Source: Oscillospiraceae bacterium (GTDB taxonomy: Bacteria; Bacillota; Clostridia; Oscillospirales; Oscillospiraceae). Taken from it: a stretch of 28,807 bases of DNA. The translations under genes were made by a program, and so were the position numbers. A model generated the notes under the pieces. The model did not search any database and was not told the DNA's origin. It saw nothing but the letters and a program-made list of their open reading frames with translations. Shown here piece after piece: positions 14,779-22,557 of the stretch (its first letter is position 1; every line of letters starts with the position of its first letter). Location of the stretch: NCBI GenBank assembly GCA_020025675.1, contig JAHHRS010000023.1:1-28807 (forward strand), in the 5' to 3' direction.

Positions 14779-16143
14779 ATGCAGACCTATTTGAAAAATG
14801 GTTATATAGTAACCATGGGCGCAGAGGAAACCGTTTATGACGGCGGCGGAGTTCTTGTCGATGGCGAAAATATTGTAGCAGTTGGCAAGATTGACCCGGC
14901 TATGGTAAAGCCCGATGCAGAGGTAATTGACCTGCAGGGCAAATATGTGCTTCCCGGTTTCGTCAACACCCATGTTCATACATCACAGCAAATTTCCCGC
15001 GGCGTTGGCGATGATGTTGATTTTATTACTTGGCTGCACAAGCGTATGTGGCCTTACGAAAGCAACATGACAGAGGAAGATTCCTATGTATCTACATTGA
15101 TGACCTCACTGGAGCTGATACGTTCCGGTGTTACCTCTTTTGCAGAACCGGGCGGTCAGTTTGTATCCGGAATGGCCCGTGCAACACAGGAGTCCGGTCT
15201 TCGCGGGAAACTGGCTAAGTCTGTTATGGACTGCGGCGACGGACTGCCTGAAATCTGGCAGAGAACTATTGATCAGGAGCTTGAGCAGCAGGTTGTGGAT
15301 CTGGAAAAATACCACAACACTGCCGACGGCCGTGTTCAGGTATGGTTCGGTCTGCGCACCATTTTCAATAATACCGATGAACTGATTGTCAGAACTAAAG
15401 AGCTTGCTGACAAGTACGGTGTGGGTATTCATATGCACGTTGCCGAAGCAAAGGAAGAAAAAGAGTACACCTATGCCACTTTCGGCGAAGGCACTGTTAA
15501 GCATCTGGAAAGTCTGGGTGTTCTGGATAAAAACCTGCTGGCAGTTCACACCGTGTGGCTGACCGATGAAGAGCTTGAACTCTTTAAAAAGCGTGATGTT
15601 AAGGTTTCCCACAACCCCGCTTCCGCAATGCGTGTTCTGGGCTTTGCCAGAATTCCTAAGATGCTGGATATGGGTATCAATGTGTCTATTGGAACTGACG
15701 GCGCTTCTTCTTCAAACCGTATGGATATTGTGGACGAGATGTGGCTCACTTCACTTATTCACAAGGGCTGGAGACTTGATCCCACTGTTGTTCCGGCACA
15801 GGATATTCTGCGTATGGCTACCAAATGGGGCGCCCGTGCTCTTCTGGATGAAAACCTGTACGGTTCTCTGGAAGTCGGCAAGAAAGCAGACCTTATTGTT
15901 ATAGATCCTCACGGTCCCTCCATGATGCCTGTTAACGATAAGATTGCAGCTCTGGTTACTTCCATGCACTCCAGCAATATCCAGTCTACAATGTGCAACG
16001 GACGCTGGCTTATGCGTGACCGCAAGATCCTGACTCTGGATGAAGAGGCAATACTTAAAGAGGCCTGCGCAAGAGGCGCTGCAATTTATGACCGTGCAGG
16101 CATTGTTCTGCCTGACCGCTTCCCGGTAGTAAAGGTCAGATAA
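14779..16143 (+). CDS. Amidohydrolase of the SAH/MTA deaminase - AtzA group, probable purine-type deaminase
   Basis: A 454-residue cytoplasmic metal-dependent hydrolase. Metal ligands are the HxH motif in NTHVHTSQQ (His65, His67), a His in IHMHVAEAKEE (His218/His220, with Glu223 as likely proton shuttle), His257 in AVHTVW, and Asp307 in IGTDGASSSN. VSHNPASAMRVLG is the second substrate-side landmark. The family contains S-adenosylhomocysteine/methylthioadenosine deaminases, guanine-type deaminases and triazine hydrolases. All remove an amino or halide group from a purine-like ring, so the exact substrate cannot be read. The sequence places it near the AtzA-like branch. It precedes adenine deaminase and a purine permease, which supports a nucleobase or modified purine. 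Start ATG 14779 follows AGGAGG. Confidence 0.82.
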   Translation: MQTYLKNGYIVTMGAEETVYDGGGVLVDGENIVAVGKIDPAMVKPDAEVIDLQGKYVLPGFVNTHVHTSQQISRGVGDDVDFITWLHKRMWPYESNMTEEDSYVSTLMTSLELIRSGVTSFAEPGGQFVSGMARATQESGLRGKLAKSVMDCGDGLPEIWQRTIDQELEQQVVDLEKYHNTADGRVQVWFGLRTIFNNTDELIVRTKELADKYGVGIHMHVAEAKEEKEYTYATFGEGTVKHLESLGVLDKNLLAVHTVWLTDEELELFKKRDVKVSHNPASAMRVLGFARIPKMLDMGINVSIGTDGASSSNRMDIVDEMWLTSLIHKGWRLDPTVVPAQDILRMATKWGARALLDENLYGSLEVGKKADLIVIDPHGPSMMPVNDKIAALVTSMHSSNIQSTMCNGRWLMRDRKILTLDEEAILKEACARGAAIYDRAGIVLPDRFPVVKVR

Positions 16144-16237
16144 CTAACGGATGTAGCTGTTTTAATAACAGTTTTTAAGAGTATTTATAAAATACCATAC
16201 ATCATTCAAACCTTAAAATTTATTGAGGAGGATTCAC

Positions 16238-18004
16238 ATGAACAAGGAACTTTTGAGCGTAGCAAAGGGTAATAAGCCCGCTGATTTGGTTGTCAACAAC
16301 GGTAAGATCGTAAACGTGTATTCCGGTGAAATCTATGAGGGCGGCGTTGCTGTCTGCGGTGACACTATTGCAGCAGTGGGTGATGTTTCTTACTGCATCG
16401 GTGAAAACACCAAAATCATTGATGCACAGGGTAACTTCATTACTCCCGGCTTCCTGGACGGCCACATTCACCCCGAAAGCTCTTCCATGGCAGTTCGTAA
16501 CTTTGCAGAGGCTGTTCTGTCTCATGGTACTACCGGTATTATGACCGATTTCCATGAAATCGGCGTTGTTTCCGGTCTGGACGGAATTAAAGCCGTACTG
16601 AAAGAAGCAGAGGCTACCGACCTGAAGATCTTTTTTATTGTTCCCTCCCATGTTCCTTTTGCTCCCAATCTTGAGACCAGCGGCGGTCACTTTAATCCTG
16701 AAATAATTCGTGAAGCTCTTAAACTTCCAAATGCAGTGGGCCTTTCCGAGTGCGTTGGCCCTTACATACTGGAAGAGCACGAAGAACTGCTTGAATCCTT
16801 TGACGATACTCTCAGCATGGGCGGCAAGACCCTTCAGGGTCACCTGCCTGCTATGTACGGCCCCGACATGAATGCCTGTGTTGCTGCAGGAGTTACCACC
16901 TGCCACGAAGCTTTCTGCGAGCAGGATGTGTTTGAGCGTCTGCGTAACGGAGTTTACCTCCAGATGCGTGAGGGCTCTTCCGCAAGCAACATGCCTCTGT
17001 TACTGAAAACCGTTATGGAAAACAATCTTGACACTTCTATGATCAGCATTGTTACCGACGACCTGCATACTGTTGACCTTTACGAGCGGGGTCATCTTGA
17101 CCAGTCTCTGCGCACTGCTCTCAGCAGCGGTCTGGACTTTGTGAAAGCAATTCAGATGGTCACATTTAACTGCGCAAAGTCATTCGGTCTGGAGCGTGAA
17201 GTGGGCGGCCTTGCACCCGGACGCCGTGCAGATATAAACATTACTACCGGCGCTGAAGACTTCAAGGTTCTGACCACCATTGCCGGCGGCCGTCAGATCA
17301 CCGACAACGGCAAAATGCTTGTTCATTACGAAGCTGCCCAGCACGATTCATGCCTGCTTAATACCACCCATCTGCTCAATCCCATTACCGCTGACAGCTT
17401 CAAGATCCATGTTGACAAGGATGCTAAAAAGGCAAAAGTTCTCTGCATGGACACCCTTCCCTACATTCCTTTCACTCATCGCCGTGATGTTGAGCTGGAT
17501 GTTGTTGACGGTGTTGTACAGTGTGATGTTGAACAGGATGTTCTGTACATTGCACAGGTAGAGCGCCACGGCATTAACGGTAATGTGGGCAAAGCCTTTA
17601 TGGGCGGCTTCCATATACGCGGCGGCGCACTGGCCTCTTCCGTTGGACATGATAACCACAACATTATTGTTATGGGCGATAATTTTGAGGATATGGCTGT
17701 TGCAGTAAACCGCTGCATTGAAATAGGCGGCGGTCAGCTGATTGTTAAAGACGGCAAGGTTGCCGCAGAAGTTGCATACCCCATCTGCGGATTGATGAGT
17801 GATCTGCCTCTGGATGAACTGTCTGAGCAGAAGAAAGTTCTCAATCAGGTTGCTTACGACATGGGCACACCCATTAGAATTCCTTTCATGTTCCTTGGCT
17901 TTATATGCCTGGCATGTATAGAAGATTACGCCATAACAGACAAGGGCTTCATTGATGTTAAAAAGCATGAAATTATTGACCCTGTTCTGGAACTGCTGAA
18001 ATAA
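16238..18004 (+). CDS. ade: Adenine deaminase
   Basis: Converts adenine to hypoxanthine and ammonia in the cytoplasm. It has 588 residues, typical of the bacterial Ade/AdeC family, with an amidohydrolase barrel plus C-terminal adenine-deaminase domain. Visible landmarks are TPGFLDGHIHPESSSM (HxH metal motif), TTGIMTDFHEIGVVSG, FVPSH-like FIVPSHVPFAPNLETSGG, LSECVGPYI, QGHLPAM, ITCHE-like TTCHEAF, VTDDLHTVDL, and the C-terminal RHGINGNVGKAFMGGF and SSVGHDNHNIIVMG. ATG 16238 is preceded by GAGGAGG. A weak hairpin with T run (16157-16175) lies between it and the preceding amidohydrolase and may attenuate transcription. Confidence 0.96.
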   Translation: MNKELLSVAKGNKPADLVVNNGKIVNVYSGEIYEGGVAVCGDTIAAVGDVSYCIGENTKIIDAQGNFITPGFLDGHIHPESSSMAVRNFAEAVLSHGTTGIMTDFHEIGVVSGLDGIKAVLKEAEATDLKIFFIVPSHVPFAPNLETSGGHFNPEIIREALKLPNAVGLSECVGPYILEEHEELLESFDDTLSMGGKTLQGHLPAMYGPDMNACVAAGVTTCHEAFCEQDVFERLRNGVYLQMREGSSASNMPLLLKTVMENNLDTSMISIVTDDLHTVDLYERGHLDQSLRTALSSGLDFVKAIQMVTFNCAKSFGLEREVGGLAPGRRADINITTGAEDFKVLTTIAGGRQITDNGKMLVHYEAAQHDSCLLNTTHLLNPITADSFKIHVDKDAKKAKVLCMDTLPYIPFTHRRDVELDVVDGVVQCDVEQDVLYIAQVERHGINGNVGKAFMGGFHIRGGALASSVGHDNHNIIVMGDNFEDMAVAVNRCIEIGGGQLIVKDGKVAAEVAYPICGLMSDLPLDELSEQKKVLNQVAYDMGTPIRIPFMFLGFICLACIEDYAITDKGFIDVKKHEIIDPVLELLK

Positions 18005-18073
18005 TTTTCCGGAGCAAGTTCAGCCTCCCTTTTGGATGGGAAACCTAAATAAAGAAAGAGAGTAATAATATTC

Positions 18074-19402
18074 ATGAAAAACGATTTTTTTCGCATTGGT
18101 GAGCGACAGACCACAATAAAACGTGAAATACTTGCCGGCTTTACCACCTTTGTCACTATGGTATATGTTCTGGCTGTTCAGCCTGCCGCCATCTGCGGCT
18201 TTGGTCCTGAGGCCGGTATCACCGATATTAACGGCGTGTTTATCAGTAAGTCTGCACTTATGGTAATGACCGCTCTTATAAGCGGTTTGGTCACCATCTT
18301 TATGGGCCTTTATGCTAACCTTCCTTTGGCACTGTCCTGCGGCATGGGTACAAACTTCATGCTCGGCGCCATGATCAACAGCGGTGAAGTATCATTTGGC
18401 TGGGTAATGGCTCTGCTTTTATGTTCCGGTATACTTTTTGTTCTGATTACCGTTTTAGGTGTCCGCAAAGTGGTAGTAGAGATGCTGCCGAAAAACCTGA
18501 AAATTGCAACAGCAACAGCAGTAGGCTTCTTTATAGCATATCTTGGTCTTAAAAATACAGGGCTTGCCTCTTTCGAGTCCGGACTGGCTCTGGGTGATTT
18601 TTCTTCCCGCTCCGTTCAGCTGGCTCTGATCACCATGGCAATCATTGCAGCTTTGAGCGCGTTCAAAGTTCGCGGCGCAATTCTTATAGGCATTGTTGCC
18701 GGTACTATTATCGGTATCCCAATGGGCATTACGGTTTTACCTCAGTCCGTGGTTGCCGCTCCCAAAATGAGCGAAATGGGAAATCTGTTTTTCAGTTATG
18801 ATTTCAAATCTATTCTTGCCAATATCCCCAGCGCATTGGTTTGGATTTTTGTCCTGTTTGTGGGTGACTTCTTTGCAACCTTCAGTGCTCTGACTGCTGT
18901 CAGTGTGCAGACGGGCTGGGTTGATGAAGACGGCAACCTGCCCCACATCGAAAAGCCCTTCCTTGTGGACGCAGTTGGCACATTGGCCGGTTCCGCTACC
19001 GGCTGCACCACTGTCACCACATACATAGAGTCAACAATAGGTGTTGACGCCGGCGGACGTACAGGTATTTCAGCCATTACAACCGGTATCCTGTTTCTGA
19101 TATGCATTATGTTCAGCCCGCTGTTTTTGATGATTCCCTCCTGCGTGACCGGTGTTGCTCTGATTTTTGTTGGTTTCTCCATTCTCAGCAGCTTTACTTC
19201 TATTGATTTTTCCGACTTTACTAACTACTTCGGTCCCGTCGTACTGATCATCTTTACAGCTTTTACCGGCGATATTGCAGCTTCCACAAGCCTTGGTATT
19301 TTGGCCGATGTATTTATAAAGCTTGTAAGCGGAAAGGGCAAGGAAGTTCATCCTTTCATGTATATACTGTGCATTCCTCTTATTCTTTATTTCCTGGTGT
19401 AA
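18074..19402 (+). CDS. NCS2-family purine permease (AzgA/PbuG-like)
   Basis: A 442-residue integral membrane protein with about twelve to fourteen helices. It starts with a soluble FFRIGERQTTIKREILAGFTTFVTM typical of adenine/guanine/hypoxanthine permeases. Conserved parts are LALSCGMGTNFMLG (third helix), FVGDFFATFSALTAVSVQTG, then a loop VDEDGNLPHIEKPFLVDAVG and GCTTVTTYIESTIGVDAGGRTGISA, the AzgA-group signature. The neighbour is adenine deaminase, so adenine or hypoxanthine uptake is most likely. The ribosome site is modest (AAAGAGAG). It closes the purine cluster and is followed by a terminator. Confidence 0.93.
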   Translation: MKNDFFRIGERQTTIKREILAGFTTFVTMVYVLAVQPAAICGFGPEAGITDINGVFISKSALMVMTALISGLVTIFMGLYANLPLALSCGMGTNFMLGAMINSGEVSFGWVMALLLCSGILFVLITVLGVRKVVVEMLPKNLKIATATAVGFFIAYLGLKNTGLASFESGLALGDFSSRSVQLALITMAIIAALSAFKVRGAILIGIVAGTIIGIPMGITVLPQSVVAAPKMSEMGNLFFSYDFKSILANIPSALVWIFVLFVGDFFATFSALTAVSVQTGWVDEDGNLPHIEKPFLVDAVGTLAGSATGCTTVTTYIESTIGVDAGGRTGISAITTGILFLICIMFSPLFLMIPSCVTGVALIFVGFSILSSFTSIDFSDFTNYFGPVVLIIFTAFTGDIAASTSLGILADVFIKLVSGKGKEVHPFMYILCIPLILYFLV

Positions 19403-19458
19403 AAACAGTTTCATGCTTGTTATAAAAAGCAAAACCTAATTAACGGATAAATCTTTAC

Positions 19459-19508
19459 AACAGCCATAGTTTTCAAACATTTCGATGCTTTGAAACTGTG
19501 GCTGTTTT
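19459..19508 (+). terminator. Rho-independent terminator of the purine operon
   Basis: AACAGCCATAGTTTTCAAA (about 19459-19477) pairs with TTTGAAACTGTGGCTGTT (about 19489-19506), with one G-U pair and one bulge. It runs into TTTTCTT. The rest of 19403-19704 has no gene that I can see. Confidence 0.8.
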
Positions 19509-19704
19509 CTTATACAAAAGATTTATAAGAGTGCAAATTTCAATCCTTATGGCAGGTGCAAAAAAGTGTTATATTTTTAGCTCTTAGCAGAGTTATTAAA
19601 GGGTTTAACTGCAAAGAGATAAAATGTTGTTATGTAATAGAGCGGATTGAAATAAATACCCTGCTATGGTAAAATTAGATAATCCTATCCGCATGTTTTA
19701 TTAA

Positions 19705-19740
19705 ACTGTACAGTGGGTTTTAAATTGGTTTATTTATAAT
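19705..19740 (+). promoter_or_regulatory. Candidate promoter and palindrome before the Y-family polymerase
   Basis: ACTGTACAGT (19705-19714) is a perfect palindrome lying where the -35 box should be, and TATAAT (19735-19740) is a perfect -10 placed 25 bases before the start codon. The -35 is poor, which would suit an activated or repressed gene. The site is not the GAAC-N4-GTTC LexA box known in Gram-positives. Confidence 0.4.
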
Positions 19741-19764
19741 GAGTTTAGAGAGAAATAAAATCTG

Positions 19765-21285
19765 ATGCAAAAACGTACATATCTTTGTATAGACCTGAAG
19801 TCTTTTTTTGCCTCTGTTGAGTGCGTGGAGCGGGGATTGGATCCGCTCACGACAAACCTGTTAGTGGCTGATGCCTCCAGAACGGAGAAAACTATATGTC
19901 TTGCTGTTTCTCCATCTCTTAAAGCCTGCGGAATTTCAGGCAGAGCACGGCTTTTTGAGGCCCTGCAGCAAGTTAAAAACGTTAATGCCATACGCAGAAG
20001 CAAAGCTCCAAATCATAAGTTTACCGGTAGTTCCTGTAATGCAAACCAACTGGAAGCACACCCTGAGCTTGAGCTTAGCTTTATTACAGCGCCTCCCAGA
20101 ATGTCTTTTTATATGGAATACAGCACCAGAGTTTACAAGGTATATCTAAAATATGCTTCTCCTGAAGATATACATATTTATTCAATAGATGAGGTTTTTA
20201 TTGACATAAGCAGTTATATTGCTGCCACAGGTCAGAATCCCAGGGAATTTGCTCAGATGGTGATAAGGGATGTGCTGAAAACAACAGGTATAACCGCCAC
20301 CGCAGGTATAGGACCGAATTTGTATCTTGCTAAAATAGCCATGGATGTAGAGGCAAAACATATTCCGGCTGACAGGGATGGCGTTCGCATAGCGGAACTT
20401 GATGAGATGAGTTATCGGCAAAAGCTGTGGAGTCACAGACCCATTACGGATTTTTGGCGAGTAGGGAAGGGCTACGCAAAAAAGCTCGAGGAACACAATA
20501 TGTTTACCATGGGAGATGTGGCTCTCTGCTCTGTGGGAACTGAACCGGGGCATAATGAAGAACTGTTATATAAGCTCTTTGGGGTAAACGCAGAGCTTCT
20601 TATAGACCATGCATGGGGCTGGGAACCCTGTACAATTGCGGATATTAAAGCCTATAAACCCGGTTCAAACAGTTTGAGTTCAGGTCAGGTTCTGTCTGTA
20701 CCGTATACGGCGGAGAAGGCTAAGCTTGTAGTACGGGAGATGACAGATCTTCTGGTGTTAGAACTGGTTGACAAGGGACTTGTTACAGATCAAATGGTTT
20801 TGACTGTGGGCTATGACATTGAAAATATAAAAAATCCTGACAGGCGAGAGGCTTACGGCGGAGAAGTTACCACCGATGTATACGGAAGAAAAATTCCGAA
20901 GCAGGCTCACGGAAGCGTAAATCTTCTGCGGCAGACATCTTCAACGAAGTTAATAATTAATGCTGTTATGGAACTGTACGATAAAATTGTAAATAAAGAT
21001 CTTTTAATAAGAAGAATGAATCTTACGGCAAATCACGTGGTCTCCGAAGACTCGGTAACAGCCTTAGAAACTGCCGAACAGCTTGATATGTTCACCGACT
21101 ACGAGGCACTGGAAAGAGAAAAAAAGAAGGAAGAAGCAGCATTCAAACGTGAAAGAAATCAACAGAAGGCTATTTTGGCGATAAAACATAAGTACGGCAA
21201 AAACGCTATTTTGAAAGGTATGAATCTGGAGGAGGGCGCAACAGCCAAAGACCGCAACGAAAGAATAGGCGGACATAAAGCATAA
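19765..21285 (+). CDS. Y-family DNA polymerase (UvrX/DinB-like translesion polymerase)
   Basis: A 506-residue error-prone polymerase of the kind widespread in Clostridia. Catalytic residues are visible: Asp10 in CIDLKSFFASVE, and Asp142/Glu143 in YSIDEVFID. The helix-hairpin region includes ATAGIGPNLYLAKIAMD, then FWRVGKGYAKKLEEHNMFTMGDVA. GSNSLSSGQVLSVPYT marks the little-finger region. The C-terminus (about 440-500) is charged and may coil. It would copy past DNA damage, probably with YolD as partner. GAGAG precedes the start. The next gene starts 13 bases after its stop, so the two form an operon. Confidence 0.92.
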   Translation: MQKRTYLCIDLKSFFASVECVERGLDPLTTNLLVADASRTEKTICLAVSPSLKACGISGRARLFEALQQVKNVNAIRRSKAPNHKFTGSSCNANQLEAHPELELSFITAPPRMSFYMEYSTRVYKVYLKYASPEDIHIYSIDEVFIDISSYIAATGQNPREFAQMVIRDVLKTTGITATAGIGPNLYLAKIAMDVEAKHIPADRDGVRIAELDEMSYRQKLWSHRPITDFWRVGKGYAKKLEEHNMFTMGDVALCSVGTEPGHNEELLYKLFGVNAELLIDHAWGWEPCTIADIKAYKPGSNSLSSGQVLSVPYTAEKAKLVVREMTDLLVLELVDKGLVTDQMVLTVGYDIENIKNPDRREAYGGEVTTDVYGRKIPKQAHGSVNLLRQTSSTKLIINAVMELYDKIVNKDLLIRRMNLTANHVVSEDSVTALETAEQLDMFTDYEALEREKKKEEAAFKRERNQQKAILAIKHKYGKNAILKGMNLEEGATAKDRNERIGGHKA

Positions 21286-21298
21286 GGAAAGTATGACT

Positions 21299-21703
21299 AT
21301 GAACAATAAGTATGATGATATTATAAATCTTCCTCATCATAAATCCAAAGTTCACCCATGTATGCCGATTAAAGACCGTGCGGCTCAGTTTTCGGCATTC
21401 GCCTCACTGAAAGGATATGAGGATGCGGTAAAAGAAACAGCCCGACTTACCCATGAGCAAAGAGAGCTTGATGACAATAAAAAGTCTGAACTAAATGAAA
21501 AACTCACATATATTCTTGAAAATATTAAATCTAAGCCTGCGGTAGCTGTAACTTACTATGTTCCCGATAAATATAAGGCAGGCGGTGAATACTATACTGA
21601 AACGGGTATTATCAGAAAGATTGATACATATCAAAATAAAATAGTGCTGGAAAATAATCTGGAAATTCCGATTAGCCGGATTTTTGATTTGAAAATCAGT
21701 TAA
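21299..21703 (+). CDS. YolD-like protein
   Basis: A 134-residue protein with the family motif LPHHKSKVHPCMPIKDRAAQF followed by SAFASLKGYEDAVKETARLT. YolD-like proteins are encoded beside UvrX-type Y-polymerases and are thought to serve as partner or regulatory subunits, like UmuD to UmuC. The C-terminal half (about 75-134) is a small beta domain (VAVTYYVPDKYKAGGEYYTETG). ATG 21299 is preferred since AAGGA (21284-21288) is 10 bases before it; ATG 21293 is also possible and adds two residues. An IS256-type remnant lies immediately downstream. Confidence 0.9.
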   Translation: MNNKYDDIINLPHHKSKVHPCMPIKDRAAQFSAFASLKGYEDAVKETARLTHEQRELDDNKKSELNEKLTYILENIKSKPAVAVTYYVPDKYKAGGEYYTETGIIRKIDTYQNKIVLENNLEIPISRIFDLKIS

Positions 21704-21844
21704 ACTTGGCAGCATCCTAAAACAGAAACAAGTGTTTTTGCTAAAGTATGCAATATCTATCTTTAGGTAATGCGAGACTATCCCCTAAATTGTGTAAACC
21801 TCCATTGTTGTGTGAAATGAAGCACCACAATGGAGGTAATTATT

Positions 21845-22255
21845 ATGTCAAGAAAGAACCGAAGCCCGTAAGAGAAAGCCCGCAGGGAGAAAATCCATGA
21901 GCTGTTACAGCTTGCAGATGTAAGTAGCATGGATGCCATGGATGTTTTCAGTGGGCACTGGGATAAAAAATACCCTCAGATCTCAAAATTATTGAGGGAA
22001 AACTGGCCGAAGCTCAGAACTTATTTCAAGTACCCTCAGGAACTGCGCCGGCTTATCTATAACACTAATACGATTGAAGGTTTTAATCGACAGCTGGGGA
22101 AGGTAACAAAAAGTAAATCTGTATTTCCGAAAGATGACAGTTTGCTGAAAATGTTGTATCTGGCTATGATTGATATAACAAAAAAGTGGACAGGCGGCCG
22201 GTGGCAGGACTGGAGTATAATCAATGCCCAGCCGGCAATTTACTTTGAGGGCTGA
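21845..22255 (+). pseudogene. IS256/Mutator-family transposase, nonsense codon and large internal deletion
   Basis: The reading frame begins MSRKNRSP, has a TAA at codon 9 (21869-21871), continues EKARREKIHELLQLADVSSM, and jumps directly to the C-terminal end: AMDVFSGHWDKKYPQISKLL, YPQELRRLIYNTNTIEGFNR, KSKSVFPKDDSLLKMLYLAM. Full-length members have about 400 residues; here 137 codons remain, so roughly 260-280 residues including most of the DDE core are gone. TNTIEGFNRQL includes the last catalytic Glu. An 8-bp direct repeat (CATGGATG at 21928-21935 and 21937-21944) marks the join. The remnant cannot make an active enzyme. Confidence 0.88.
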
Positions 22256-22310
22256 ATGTCCGATTGACAGAAAAATGACTGCACTTTAAGGGCAAAATGT
22301 ACAGCTGCCC

Positions 22311-22340
22311 TTGACATGCAATCATTTTCCTGTGTATAGT
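22311..22340 (+). promoter_or_regulatory. Outward-reading promoter in the IS256 remnant
   Basis: A perfect TTGACA (22311-22316) and TATAGT (22335-22340) are 18 bases apart. Transcription would start close to 22347, right at a perfect stem (AGCAGCGGC/GCCGCTGCT, 22348-22374), and could run to the terminator at 22481-22519. Confidence 0.5.
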
Positions 22341-22480
22341 GTAATCAAGCAGCGGCAGTAAGCCCGCCGCTGCTAATTTGAAATTATGCTCTATTTGACG
22401 CCATAAATGGAGTTTAAACAAAATATGGGATAGACCCTTGGCAGCTTTTCTGCCACAGAACCCGATAAATATAAGGCATA

Positions 22481-22519
22481 AAAAACGACCTGACCCTGTT
22501 TGGGGGTCAGGTCGTTTTT
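22481..22519. terminator. Strong bidirectional terminator
   Basis: A perfect 16-bp stem, 22481-22496 with 22504-22519, has a 7-base loop, A-rich on one flank and T-rich on the other. It serves convergent transcription: anything coming from the polymerase/IS side and the adhesin pseudogene on the minus strand. Confidence 0.88.
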
Positions 22520-22557
22520 ATATACCGTCAGATTTAACATCTACTTTTAATTACATA

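Larger units (their letters stand above)
21774..22437 (+). mobile_element. Internally deleted IS256-family element (about 0.66 kb, MITE-like)
   Basis: Imperfect terminal inverted repeats bound it: 21774-21799 against 22412-22437, about 20 of 26 positions matching (GAGACTATCCCCTAAATTGT and its partner). Between them are both ends of a Mutator/IS256-type transposase gene joined in frame, plus a 3' region with a perfect 9-bp hairpin (22348-22374). An intact element would be about 1.4-1.5 kb. No target duplication directly abuts the repeats. Confidence 0.75.
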
